The position numbers and the translations under genes were made by a program. The notes beneath the pieces were generated by a model. It was given only the letters and a program-made list of their open reading frames with translations, was not told where the DNA came from and did no database searches. 64,000 nt of DNA, taken from contig QXEO01000247.1 in assembly GCA_007115705.1 (NCBI GenBank), positions 15,054,291 through 15,118,290 on the forward strand, in the 5' to 3' direction. Every line of letters starts with the position of its first letter. The first letter of the stretch is position 1. The stretch comes from Dactylis glomerata. Lineage: Eukaryota > Streptophyta > Magnoliopsida > Poales > Poaceae. Shown one piece after another: positions 43,870-55,881 of the stretch.

Positions 43870-44265
43870 CAAAGCGTATACGTAGTGCTCCACAGGAGCC
43901 CGCCACCGGGTTGGTTCGGCCACCGGCTTGCCTTGTTGCCACGCAGAAAAACCAGAAAATCCTCACACGAGAAAACTGATACCAACCTGCGTGAGCTCCA
44001 AGCACTAGCTGCAGACTGATCTCTCGCTCATCTTGGTGTTGTACATTCTTCTGATGAAATTCATGATTTTGTGCATACTGTTGAAGACTAGGGATGCGGC
44101 TGTATGTAGAGTCAGATTTCGCACTCACCTGTGCAGATATTGCGGTAACTGACGATCCAACACATAATGTGCAGCTGTAACTGAAAAGTTTTGTGCATGG
44201 CAGGGAACACATTCGTAGAACGGAAAACGTTCCTCCTCCTGGATGAATCGTTGCCTTCCCGTTGA
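43870..44265 (+). pseudogene. duplicated last exon and 3' end of the CTL gene
   Basis: Repeats the end of exon 3 and the downstream sequence: gcgtgagctccaagc, ctagctgcaga and tgatctct at 43460-43490 recur at 43989-44025. Further shared blocks are gtgcagatattgc and ttttgtgcatgg (43716 and 43780 against 44131 and 44190). The copied exon is interrupted (gaaaactga gives a stop) and lacks the conserved AWPQACIAAY text. The duplication unit is about 530 bp. Confidence 0.75.
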
Positions 44266-44511
44266 CAGTTGCAGTTGCTGGATGCTTATTCGTTCAGGCC
44301 GTACACTATTTTATTCAGTTAAGCGTGTATGCGTACGGAGATAGATAAAGACACGGCTGGTGTTTGACGGCCGCGAGCATTACTCACGCGAGAACCAGAG
44401 AAAGTTCGTACTGTATTAAAACTGTTTCCATCTCTAGACATCTAGACTCACGCGACGCGAGGTAGGTCGTTTCTGCTGCATCGCAACCGTTGTCGATCCG
44501 TAACTGCAAGG

Positions 44512-45873
44512 ATGTCACCTTCGCCGCCGCCGGCCGCCCGTTCTCCATGGGCATCGCTGCCAGAAGACATGGTCCGTCTTGTGGCGTGGCGCCTGCTGGC
44601 CGGCGACATGACGGACTATGTGCGCCTCCGCGCCGTCTGCGCCCACTGGCGGTCTTCCACCGTGTCTCCGCGCGGCCGAGGCGTGACCGACCCACGCTTC
44701 CACCCGCGCCGCTGGATGATGTTCCCCGAGGGCCATGGCCTTTACCCCGGCCACGAAAACCTCCACGAGCACATCCGGTTCTTCAACCTCGACTCGGGGA
44801 CCTTCGTCCGCGTCCGGCTCCCGCTGTTCGCGCACCACTGCGTTCTCGACTCCGTCGAGGGCCTCCTGGTCCTCCAGCGAGACGAGGACACCGCCATCCG
44901 CCTCCTCCACCCTTTCACCGGCGACATCGTCGACCTCCCACCCCTCGCGTCTCTCGCCGTGGAGTTCAAGAACCATCGCCGTCCAGAGGCAACCACACTG
45001 AAACTAATGAGACGCGTCTCTGCCTCCGTCTCCGTTGCCGCCGGCGGAGTCGTCAGAGTCATGGTTATCCTGATGGATATGATGCTGGCGGCTGCCGCTA
45101 CCTCCCAAGATACCAAGTGGACTATGCTGCCTTGGAGAGTTCCGAGCCATTACCAACCATTGTCGTCCCGAGGAAAGCAATACCTGGCGCATAACACCTT
45201 TGTTGGAAAAACTTTCGTATCACAGGTTTTTCAGATGGAGGCGCACCTTCCAGAGGATCCACCAAAGCTGATCGCCACCATCCCGAGGGAGAAGCTCAGC
45301 TATCCTGTCTACCTGGTAGAATGTGACTCGGAGGTCCTGGTGGTCGGGCACAAGGACATGTCGCTGACGCACCTGGCGGTTCAGGCTGTCGGATCTTGCT
45401 TCAGGACGGTATGTCCCCTTAGAAAGCATCGGAGGCAAAGCCATCCTCGTGGATGGACGGGTATTGTGTGTATCTTCCAAGATACTGCCTCCCGTTTTGG
45501 GCGACGCCGTCGTCTATGTCCATCCACGGGAGGGACATTTTGCTCAATATTGCCTAGGTAGTAGAAGGTGGTCGCTGGCAACAGATGAATTCAGCACGAG
45601 CGGCTTGGGACAAGGGCCATATAGCCTTATCCACCATGTCTTTACATGTTGCTCACATAGTCACTGGTATGCATATTTTGCCTACTTAATTACAGTAATT
45701 GCCTACAATAATACTCATTAATTGTTAACCAACGATTCACTTGCAGGAACAAGGGACTAATGTATTGGCGGGATAATGAGCCGTTCACGTGGAAGGTGAA
45801 ACAAAAATTTCGAGACGGGGTAAATTATTCTCATCACCCCTCACTATTTAGCGACACTTGTTGTGTGGAATAA
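44512..45873 (+). pseudogene. F-box/DUF295 gene with a frameshift
   Basis: Starts MSPSPPPAARSPWASLPED; F-box at about residues 14-52 (LPEDMVRLVAWRLLAGD... LRAVCAHWRS). The DUF295-type beta-propeller-like region continues through VYLVECDSEVLVVGHKDMSL. At about 45382 the reading must move by one frame (two bases appear lost after CTGGCGGTT) to continue with LSDLASGRYVPLESIGGKAI and VVYVHPREGHFAQYCLGSR. A GT-AG intron (45667-45746) joins ...HSHW to NKGLMYWRDNEPF, and the frame stops at 45871-45873 unless another splice occurs at 45820. F-box proteins recruit targets to SCF ubiquitin ligases. With the shift the full protein cannot be made, unless the base is a sequencing error. Confidence 0.72.
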
Positions 45874-47612
45874 TCTTAATGGGGTTGATTTTTTATTTTT
45901 ACGAATATGCAAAATTACAAATAGGTAATTATGAAAATGTGCATCTTAAACCTAATTGGTCATAAAAAAGAGAAATTTGACGGTGTTCTTTTTAGAACAT
46001 GATGTATTTTTAATGGTTGAAGTAGTCATATTTCTTATTTGATGTCTTTATTTATTTCTACCCAACTAGACAATCATAAATACGCCAATAAAATCGAAAG
46101 ATACTTCTACGAAAACATGTTAGATAATTTTGCTAGATTAATTACAGTCGAAAATTGCTCGCAAAGTCTATTTATTTTTGTCTCATCCATGATATCCTTG
46201 TCCAAGCGCTTATTCTGCTTTTATTGGCTGAGCTGCTATAATCACCCCCTGACATCTTTCTTTGTACTCATGTTCTTTCCACTAGGCCTAATGACTCTTG
46301 CATGAAGAAAGTTGGAGATTGTTGTCATCTGCATCCTTGCCACCATGAAGAGAATCGGAGAAATATTAGCATATGTTATATTATTTCCTTGTGGTGAAGT
46401 GTCATTATGGCATCCGTTTTGTACTTATAAAAGCTTAGACAATGATAACGTATTATGTATTGTTCTGCTCCCCTGGTTGTTTTTCATTTGAATAGTTTGT
46501 AAGTTTATTCGATAAAGAGAGTTATTAACTAATACTAGTTCACATCAAGGCGAGACAAATAAAGAATTACAACCAGCCTATGTCCTATGCTCATAAGAAG
46601 ATGCACACGAGCCAAAAGTTAATTGTAAAAGGTCCGGCACAAGCTAACATACGACAAAAAAATGCATAATAAGAGTGAATTCCCACCTAGTCCTAGCCCT
46701 TTTTTTTATATTAACTCTCTTCAATTTTAGCTTGGCATGCCAAGTGTCTGAAGTTGCAAAAATAATCATGTTTTGTAGGGCTAGATAGCCTTAATTAATT
46801 GGATTGAAGAAATCTCACCATTATGAGAGCCAAACCAGGTTGCCTTCAACGAACAAACTCACGTGCATAAACTCAAGACATGATATGATCCAAATTACCT
46901 AGCCCACCAGCAATCATTTTTGCCCAATTCCGTTGGGTCATGATGTCGCGGTACGCGATTGTGACACCATGGTTTGAGTGTGATAGGCACGCTCGTCTGT
47001 GTTCTCGTGATCTACTTTGCATGTGGGGCGGTTTTTGTTCCAACTAAAATAAAATCGTTGGAAGGTTCGCCGAGTCCATATGTTTAGCTGTAGTTTAGGA
47101 GCACGTTTGGTAGCCTCCATCTAGTTTGGGGCTTCACGGACCAGGCTCCAAATTCCTTAGCCCATTACAAACGAGCCATGAGCCACAATTAACTTGTTGT
47201 TTGGTAGCCTGGGCTGGCTCAGTATTTACCCAAGTGCCACATTATTTGGTTGCCTGCATAGAAATTCTCATCTTTGCCGAGCCACAACATATGTGTTTGG
47301 TTGCCATTCTAGGCACACACATGTGGAGTCCTCTTACCATATTCAAAGATGGTGAGCTTACCATCACACTACACAACACACAGAGATCACAACAGCATAC
47401 ACAATCAACATATATAACAACAACGTCTAGAATTAACAGAGTACTTCCTAGGTTACCTAAGGCGTTACAATACCATAAGTAGCAGTAGGATGAACTCATG
47501 GGCACACACCCTTGAGACAAAACAAATGTTCTACAGCCTTAGCAGGCCAACATAGCACAGAAGCATCACAACATATGACACACGACAACTATCAGACAAA
47601 TTGCAAGGATGG
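45874..47612. other. intergenic DNA, no gene recognised
   Basis: AT-rich. gtttggtagcct-type words recur at about 47105, 47200 and 47290, perhaps the debris of a Harbinger-like element, but no ends could be matched. Confidence 0.45.
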
Positions 47613-48032
47613 CTACTGACGCCTGTTCCTCGGTGGAGCCTTGTAGTTCGGATCTATCCAAGGTCCGGAGCGGTGCTTCTTGCATCCCCAGATCACCTCC
47701 ACGGAGCTTCCCTCCCTGTACAACCGGAAGTCAAAGTCGTTGTCCATGGGGTTGAAGACGATCGTGTCATTGATGACCATCTGGGATTTCCTGGCAAACT
47801 TGGTCCATCCTTTGATGAAGTCCACCATGTCAAGCAACTGGATGTTGTTCTCGCAGTTATGGCCTAGAAACAACGGTGTCTTCGCGGGACGTCCATCCTT
47901 CTTTAGCTTGTACTTCTTGATGATCGGCTGGTCCATGGCGGGTGGCACACTCATGGTTATGAGGTTAGTGCTGGAGACCTGCACGTAGAAGTCAGGTAGT
48001 CTGTCCCTTAGACCGTGGCCAAGATGGGCAGA
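47613..48032 (-). pseudogene. B3-like protein fragment truncated by an LTR
   Basis: 140 codons of sensible protein: LPDFYVQVSSTNLITMSVPP, then FIKGWTKFARKSQMVINDT and IVFNPMDNDFDFRLYR, ending in a basic tail PPRNRRQ. The GW-x-KF-x(7)-V-x-DTIVF pattern followed by F-x-F-x-LYR is like the second half of a plant B3 DNA-binding domain. The frame extends upstream to 48104, but beyond 48032 it is LTR sequence, so the native N-terminus is lost. The B3 assignment is tentative. Confidence 0.45.
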
Positions 48033-49200
48033 TGATAACCCACAAGTGTAGGGGATCGCTAAAATCTCCGTTGGAAAGTGTAACCCAAATTTATAGTTCG
48101 ACACGATGGGAGCACGAGAATATCAATAGGACTTTAGCAATTGAGACATCACTCTCAACCACACTTGTGATTACATATTCTTAAATTAGCAAAGTTTGAT
48201 GAGTAGCAGTTGTAAAGAAAACAGAAACAGAAATAAACAACAGCAGGAGAGTTCCAGTTTTTACTGGAATAGTTTGTAGTGAAAGTTTTAGAGGCTAAAA
48301 GCATAGGCACGAGGTACTACGGGGATGTTGCATGGATGAGATCATGTAAAAAGGTGCAGCAGATACTTGGCCCTAACTCAGTTGATAGCAGGCATGCAAT
48401 CAAATATTGTTGTACATGCTTACAAAAGAAGTTGCACAACATCTTTTGTCCTGCCCCCCATTTCACCGGGGCCATCAAGGAACTAAGGGTAATTAAGGAT
48501 GGCCTTTCACTAAGTTACCCGGAACAAAACATTAACACTCCAAGATTACAAAATCCTCAAACTACATTATGAAATATTCCGTTCTCCCTATCTGTTCACA
48601 CAGTAGCAGGTAAAACACCTCACAGATCAATACAAAGACCATTATCTATGATGAAGCAATAAAGGTACAGTACCAAATATCATGTTATGCGGGCCCTAGC
48701 AACAAGCATTAAATATAGCAAAGGTGCAATAAAATCATACATGAGTATCTTCGGAACAAGCATCAAAAAATCCAGCTGCTATGCATTATTACATGATTGA
48801 TCTTATCCAATTCCCCTCACCCCATGTGCCTACACAGGATTACTCACACATCATGGTGGGAGATAAAGTCATGGTGGTGGAGATCGTCGTGGAGTCGATG
48901 ATGATGAAAGTGGCGAAATCCCCCTCTCCAGGGTGAAGAGGAAGACCAATGTCGTCCCGAAATCCTTGTTTTTGATGGCGACGGTGCTCTGGTTCACGAA
49001 AAGCTCCGTGCTCCTAGGGTTAGGGTTTTTTCCCGTATATATGGAGGCTCGCAAAACTAATGAGCACGTTCAAGCATTATTCCATAAACTAATTTAGGAC
49101 TTTGTAAAAAACTCCAACAAAAGTGTCCACAACAGTCACTAAATGTCACAAAAGATGTCGGTTTCGGCCGAAACTTTAACGATGAAACCGGGAGTATTGA
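48033..49200 (-). mobile_element. solo or truncated Gypsy-type LTR
   Basis: The left edge tgataacccacaagtgtagggg matches the terminal phrase of the element 2 LTRs (tgatgacccacaagtatagggg). Similar order of atcacatg/cacatg and gatgatctcatcc-like blocks follows, so it is a related minus-strand LTR. Its other end is not defined (somewhere in 49140-49260), and I find no matching 5-bp duplication to gcaga at 48028-48032. Confidence 0.65.
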
Positions 49201-49266
49201 GCCAACCAAGTCTTTGGAAATTATTTGTAAAGATTATGCTTGTTTTTAGGGAAGCATAAATATTTA

Positions 49267-49424
49267 CTCCCTCCGTTTTAAAATATAAGATGTTTTAGCT
49301 TTGTAAAGCAAATGTATCTAGATATCTTTTAGTGTGTAGGTTCACTCAAATATACACACTAAAAGGTGTCTAGATACATTTACTTCACAAATCTAAAACA
49401 TCTTATATTTTGAAACGGAGGGAG
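49267..49424 (+). mobile_element. Stowaway MITE, 158 bp
   Basis: TA|CTCCCTCCGTTTTAAAATAT ... ATATTTTGAAACGGAGGGAG|TA. Same family as 22914-23071 in reverse orientation. Confidence 0.92.
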
Positions 49425-49761
49425 TAGTTAGTTATATTCAAATTCCAACGTGTGGAGCCCGGGGATCCGTTAAATGCCCTTTCTGCCTTTCAAGCCCAGC
49501 TGCCCAAATAATGTTGTTCTTCTACAGGTTGCAATCCCTGGAAATACTGATATTTACCTGGGCACCACACCACACGACCCCTTTCCTAAGTTTCCTTCCT
49601 TCCCGTAGCTCGGAAGCAACGGCTCATTTCTTCTTCCGACGCCGCGGCGCCCCTAGAACCCTCGAGATCTGGGTAGTCCGTCCCCCCCCACAGGAGCCTC
49701 TCCACCTTCTAGCTCTCGATCCCAACCCGGCGGAGCCACCGGCACCGGAGGCGAGCCCGAG
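49425..49761 (+). promoter_or_regulatory. promoter and 5' UTR of RBL15
   Basis: Becomes GC- and pyrimidine-rich from about 49640 (ccctagaaccctcgag, cgatcccaacccgg), as in grass leaders. No clear TATA box. Confidence 0.45.
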
Positions 49762-52700
49762 ATGCGCCCCAACATCATCACGGAGGTGCGGTTCCCTGTC
49801 CCCCAACCCCGATTTTCGGGTGAATTTCTGTTAAGGCGCCTTTGGATCTGATTAGGAGGTAACTTGAAATTGCTGCGGAGTTCGGCCTGCCACTAAACCC
49901 TAGGGGTTCCGCGGAGAAGCGGTCCTAAGGGTTCGTGGAAATTTGTAGTCCCCCGATAGGAATCGAGCCGGTTGTTGCGGGGGTTAGCAAGGGGGCCGGT
50001 TGCTTGAATTAAGCTAGGGGGTGAGGATGCTTACGTTTTTTTTTTTTAGTCGAATTAGGATGGGGTTTCTTTCTGGGCAGCGGGCTAAGTTCCCCTGGTT
50101 TGGTAATCCGGCTGCTTAGCTGTTAGGTTTATAGGAGATCGCTGTAATATCTGTCAGAGCAGGTCATTATGCAGTGTGTTCTACTGGAGTGGAGGATACC
50201 AGGAAATGTGGCAGATATTTGGCGTTTCATGCCTCTTACATATGTTTTTTTTTTCGTGGATGCAGGCTGGGATTTCAACTAGGCTGAACCAGTGGTGGAG
50301 CAGCACCCCGTTCATCACTTCTGGTGTTACCTTCATATGTGCGGCGATATATCTGGCGTGCTTGTTGATTGGATACGACTCCTACAGCGAAATATGCTTC
50401 TTACCCTCTGCAGTATCCTCACATTTTCAAGGTCTGTTTAATTCTCCTTTTGTTTTTTGCGAGCATAAATATGGGTTTCTCCGGCAATGCTGAATCATAG
50501 TTCATTCTGGAAAGCAGAAACATACCATTTACTTTGAGCATATGTAGATTCTTCTATTAAAGGTCGCCGGGCTGTAACCTGTTATCATTCGCAGAGTTTT
50601 ATTAAAGGTGCACATTAAGGTTCTGTTTATGCTTAATACTACCTGCTGAGATGTTCAGCAACAGTGAAAATAAATGGCATAGGGGTCACACTAGTCGAGA
50701 TATCCACCCTTCTAAAAATCCAAATGCTGTAGATGCTCAAGACTGCTTACTTGTGAAGTTTATGTTATACTTCTCGTTTGCTTTTGGTATATCTGATGTG
50801 GTCCATATTTTCTTTCAGTGTACAGGTTCTACACATCTGTTCTGTTTCATGGTTCTTTGCTTCATGTGCTATTCAATATGCTGACCTTTGTACCCCTGGG
50901 TACCGAGTTGGAGAGAATTATGGGATCAGTCCGTCTCTTATTCCTGATTTTCCTTCTTGCAACAACTAATGCAATTTTCCATCTCATTGTTGCCTTCTTG
51001 GTGGATTATAATCCTATATATCCTGGTTCATATCTTGTGAATGAATGCTCCATTGGCTTTTCCGGAGTTATATTCTCAATGATTGTCATTGAGACAAGTC
51101 TGAGTGGAGTGCAATATCGAAGGTACATTGCTTCTCTGGTTTGTTATGATACACTCATTTTGATGATTTATATGACGGTTCAGTCCATGTGAGGGAAATC
51201 GAGTATATGCCTAATGTTCAAAAAGTTTGCTTAGTCAGATTGTCCGTGCTTAGTTTCATGCCATTTGTTTGGTATGCAAGATATAAGATTGTAAACTACT
51301 TTTCAAAATGATGACATACTGTATGATTGAATGTCCATACATATTGAACTTTTTGAATGAAACCATTACTTTTATATATGCATTTATTGCATGTGAAGTG
51401 ACATTCTCTCTCATTTGCCAGCATCTTTGGTCTCTTCAATGTCCCTGCAAAATGGTATTCATTCTATACACCCGTTAAATTTCTTCCCATTCAGTTTACT
51501 ATGTAAAGTATACAACAATAGTTTATATTTGTCCATTGCCAGGTATGCATGGGTTTTGCTCATACTGTTTCAGTTTCTTGCGAGTAATGTTTCATTGCTG
51601 GGGCACCTATCTGGCATCTTGTCTGGGTTTGCATGTTTGTCCCTTGTACCCTTTTGACCTTTTTATTTGTTAAGATTTCATGAGCTATATTAGGTATTAT
51701 CATCCTTTTTGATCTTCTTTATTTCTCCCAGACACTTATGGGCTATTCAACTACTTGCTGCCTGGACCATCATTTTATTCTTCTATCGAAGGCTTGTCCG
51801 TGCTAGTAAGTTCTTTTTCCAAATTAATCAAACTGTCCTTATCATACCGTCTTCCACAATTCGATTCTCCTCAGGGAGATGTTCGTTTTGTTAATCCTGA
51901 TGGCCTAAGATATCGGATGTCAGTCTGTTTTTGTTAGGCGTCCTGGATTTATCCTCTGTACTGGAGGGACTACCTATGGCCAGCTTCCTACATATTCTAA
52001 CACGTCCATTGCACCAAGGTATTGTTTCCATATTTACTTATATTGGTCTAGTGCCACGGAAGTAATAAATGAAGTTATTGAATCTACAGCTCTCTGATAA
52101 ATGGAAATTTCTTGAGAAATATTTCGTCATGGATGCCAAGTAGGCAGACATCCACTATTCAGACATCTAGTACTCAGGTACGAAAAGTTAGAATGCAGCT
52201 TACTATACTAATGTCTGCAAGTGTAATTTTCTGTAGATCTCATTATCTAGTTACAGCTTAGGTGACCATTGTAGTGATATTTGGTGCAGAGCTTTTAGAG
52301 CTTCTCCAATCTAATTCGGTTTCACCCACCAGGAAGAAATAATCTTGTAGAGTAGGAGTTTCTAGAGCTGCAATTGTTTTATGTTAATAGTTTTGGTTCT
52401 ACATGAAAGAAACCACATGATACAGAGGTAGAGTTAATTGATTCATGTAGGTTTTTCTGGATGCTTTCTTGTGAAGCTTCGATGAGCTCTACAAAGATCT
52501 ATTTAGATTGAATCATTGCATGGATAGATTATATGATTATAGTAATAGTTAGTTTTGTTGTTAAGTTTTTGTAACGGAGATTACCCAAGTGAGAGAAAAC
52601 TTACCCCAGCCATCATCTAGATAGTTGATAGAACCAATCAACCGAAAGTTACACTTGATAGTGCAGTTTTTTTTTTTGAAACGGAGGTTGAGACCCCTGG

Positions 52701-55700
52701 GCTCTGCATCAAAGAGATGCAGACAACCTACATTAAAGTTTATTCAACAAAGGTCTGGCGAGAAGCCGAGAAGCATACATAAACCACCTGAAGCCACTAC
52801 GCAACACCTACAAACCCAACAATGGGGGAGATCAAGCCATCAGGGCCTTATCCCTAAACACACAGACCAACGTCCCATCAGCTAGGTACCGGGGACATCA
52901 CCGAATCACCCTATATATGGCGAAACGGGAGCACACATCTGGTTCAGCAGACCCTCGGCATGCACCTCATGCACACGCTTCAGAAGCCATTACCACCGCC
53001 GAGCCGTCGACCCATCTTCAAGGCAGTGATCCGCATAGTCCTCGCCAGGCCTGCCGTCGACGCCGCGCACCAGACAGCGCCCCTGCCCTGCTCGAGTCCA
53101 TCAAGTCATGTCCGTCGCCAGACACTTGATAGTGCGGTATATGCATTCTCAGAAGATAATGTATACCAAATTCATATATAAACTGTGGAGAAGTCCTCAT
53201 TGAAGCTGCAGTCCTGCTTGATTCTCAGTTCATGTCTGTTGGCTCCTACGTCCCATCCTCTTTCTGGTAGTTCTATTCAAGGTTATAATAACACTTGTTT
53301 TTTGGTAGCCATCAAGCAGGGGCATATCTAGGGGGTACCATGGGTGCCATGGCATCCCCTCCAAAAATTCAAAATAGCTTATACCATATATGTTATGCTA
53401 GTTTTTAATATTCTGAAGCATACTTTGGGATTATTTGAAGGGGAGCCTTGGCGCAGTGGTAAAAGCTGCCGCCTTGTGACCAAGAGGTCACGGGTTCAAG
53501 TCGTGGAAACAGCCTCTTGCAAAATTTTGCAGGAAAAGGCTGCGTACATAGACCCCAAGTGGTCCCACCCTACCCCGCGCAAAGCGGGAGGTTCATGCAC
53601 TGGGCTGCCCTTTTTTTATATACTTCGGGACTATTTCTTAGACTACAATATACTATTTGTAGTGTACTCATCATAAAATTTGAACCTATATATTGAAGTT
53701 ATGTGGTTCACGTGAACTGTGGCACCACAGTTCTACCATCCTAGATCCCCCATGGTACCCCCTCCAGAAATTCAAAATAGCTTATACCATATATATTTTG
53801 CTAGTTTTTAATATTCTGGCGTATACTTTGGGACTACTTAGACTACAATATATTAGTTGTAGTGTAAACATTATAAAATTTGAACCTAAAGTTATGTGGT
53901 TCATTTGAACTGTGGCACCACAGTTCTACCATCCTAGATCCGCCACTGCTGTCAAGATGATGCTGTCCTGAGCTTACTAGGTTGTTCATTTTTATGTCAT
54001 CAATACACTACAATATATTCACAATCTTTCTGAAATATGGATTGTCCCTATTATGTAGAGCTTAAGACTTTGCTGAATATTTTCCCGTAGGAACAAGAAG
54101 ATCCCAGATTTCCAGGGAGAGGACGAACACTTGCTTCTACAGGAACTGAACCAACTGTAAGGGAGGCAAGTGAGAATTTGCATGCTAGGTTGTTGGATAA
54201 CACAACCCCAAGTGACCCTCTAACGAATTCACAGTAATGCATTTTCTACTCGACACTTGGTTAATGCATCATTTACGTGCTAGTCACATATATAATGAAA
54301 GCAGAATTTGATATGAAGCAGTAGTGTCTTACAATAGAAGAATATAATCACAAACATATCTTTTTGAGGAACAACTTCAAGCATATAATCACAAGGACAT
54401 TTAAATGATGATCTTATTTGGTGTAAAGATACTCGTTTTGATGTAAGAACGCCCAGGAAACTTTTTTCCCCTCATTTTGCAATTATATATATTCTTCCAA
54501 ACATTCAGCTTATTTATTTACAATTGTGACTAGTGCTAATGTTCTTAACCATTTATTGTGATGTTACAATGCCTATACTGCACCAACACTATTTGGTTGT
54601 TTGCTGTCAAAAGATGGATACCATTGTATACTGCTATGTAGTGTCATATCTTTTCTAAGAATTTTGTCATTTAAAATTTATATGAATTCTCCCAAGCATT
54701 CAGTTTATCTATGGTTGCAACTAATATCAATGGTTTGTTGGCATTTGTTGTGATGTTGTGCTTGTTAAAAATGTAAATGTTGAACCTCATATACTAATAA
54801 ATCTACACTATTTGTATTTGTCTGTGAAAGGATGGATATCATTTTGTACTTGTATATAGTATCGTTTCTTTCTAATATTTAGTGCAGTCTATTGCTGTAG
54901 CTAACTTATAAAACAAAACCAAAGTTGTATATAAACAGAACGTACCTTTGTGAACCATCAGGTACCTGCATAAACATTTTTAGATAAGATACCCTTGAAA
55001 AGTTACACAGTGGCTTAGGAAGCTCATTTTTTTCCTGGTGACGTCAAGTATAACCATTTTTCCTCCCTATTACACAACAAGCATGTGAAGTAGGAGTATT
55101 GATTATGGCATCTTCGAATACGAGAAATTGAGCACTTACCTAATTGACCTGTATTTTTGACCTTCCTTATACAGGCATACAGCATTTAACTCAGTCAGAG
55201 CTGATGCAACAGTAACAGCTGACCAGGTATGGGTTATGTACACCCTATTTATTGTCTAATGTTGCTATGGGTTTAGTAATAATTAGTGGACAAACTATTC
55301 TCTGCAGACTGATACATTTGATGAAGAGCTTAAGAAGCTGGTTGGTATGGGTTTTGAGAAGGTACTATGCACAGCCTTATTGCAGTTTGTACAATATTCA
55401 CACTTATCATGTTAGTGAGCTAGTGAATTGTTTTATCATGTCCTTGGTGTCTAAGAATTCCAGTATCATGTGTCGTTGGCTAGTGCACTGTGTATGAATA
55501 ATGGGTTGCTCGATGATTTAGTAATTGTATTGGCAGCCCTGCTAGATGCTATTAGTATCATATAGCATGAAAAACTAACTCAAATTGTAAGTCATATGTT
55601 ATGCCAGAGGCCAGAACAGTTGTACATATAGGGTCTGTTATGTTTATCTTGTCTTGACGACTGCAAGAATCTCATGGATGGGATTGGTTTCTTTGCTGCA

Positions 55701-55881
55701 GACTCAGGCTGAAGTTGCTCTTGCCGCTGCAGACGGAGATCCAAATGTTGCTATTGAGATTCTCATGAGTCAGCAGGTTTGTATGGGCATGTTATGCTTG
55801 CATTCTTCCATTAACTATTCAGAGTTATGTGATTTCCCATGACATTACTGTCTTTTGCCTTGTGGAAAATTCCAGGATTAG
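49762..55881 (+). CDS. RBL15: rhomboid-like protein 15 (rhomboid plus UBA domain)
   Basis: Thirteen coding exons, all GT-AG, join to 401 codons: 49762-49785, 50266-50431, 50819-51122, 51422-51454, 51543-51634, 51732-51805, 51924-52018, 52090-52177, 54091-54233, 55175-55226, 55308-55361, 55702-55776, 55876-55881. The protein starts MRPNIITEAGISTRLNQWWS. The rhomboid region covers about residues 10-225 with LFHGSLLHVLFNM, CSIGFSGVIFSMIVIE and LLGHLSGILSGFAY, i.e. the GxSG-like serine is GFSG and the histidine is in GHLSG. A UBA-type domain closes the protein (DEELKKLVGMGFEKTQAEVA, then DPNVAIEILMSQQ). Length and order agree with Arabidopsis RBL15. Rhomboids are intramembrane serine proteases; UBA binds ubiquitin. 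The loss of individual catalytic residues cannot be excluded by eye. Confidence 0.93.
52651..53135 (-). mobile_element. 5'-truncated LINE in RBL15 intron 8
   Basis: Flanked by a perfect 14-bp duplication ACACTTGATAGTGC (52651-52664, 53122-53135). The insert 52665-53121 begins with a T run, i.e. the poly(A) tail of a minus-strand copy, next to gagacccctgggctctgcatc, the usual 3' end wording of plant LINEs. No open reverse-transcriptase frame remains. Confidence 0.8.
53354..53942 (+). repeat. tandem duplication in RBL15 intron 8
   Basis: Copy 1 (53354-53750, split by the SINE) and copy 2 (53756-53942) share ccctccaaaaattcaaaata/ccctccagaaattcaaaata, agcttataccatatat, gtttttaatattctg and accacagttctaccatccta. 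Units are about 190-200 bp without the SINE. Confidence 0.85.
53440..53617 (+). mobile_element. Au SINE in RBL15 intron 8
   Basis: tRNA-derived SINE with A-box TGGCGCAGTGGT (53449-53460) and B-box GGTTCAAGTCG (53493-53503), then gaaacagcctcttgc, ggctgcgtacatagacccc and the end gggctgcccttttttt. This is the wording of the grass Au SINE. The flanks tactttgggattattt (53421-53436) and tacttcgggactattt (53621-53636) form an aged duplication. It is not a functional tRNA gene. Confidence 0.92.
54476..54892 (+). repeat. diverged tandem repeat in RBL15 intron 9
   Basis: Two units of about 200 bp (54476 and 54674 onward) share the ordered blocks attctcccaagcattcag-like, tttgttgtgatgtt, gatggata and ttctaa. 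Old duplication. Confidence 0.6.

Noticed and set aside
53449..53503. tRNA-like A and B boxes
   Set aside because: They belong to the Au SINE; there is no cloverleaf acceptor pairing or normal 3' end for a functional tRNA gene.
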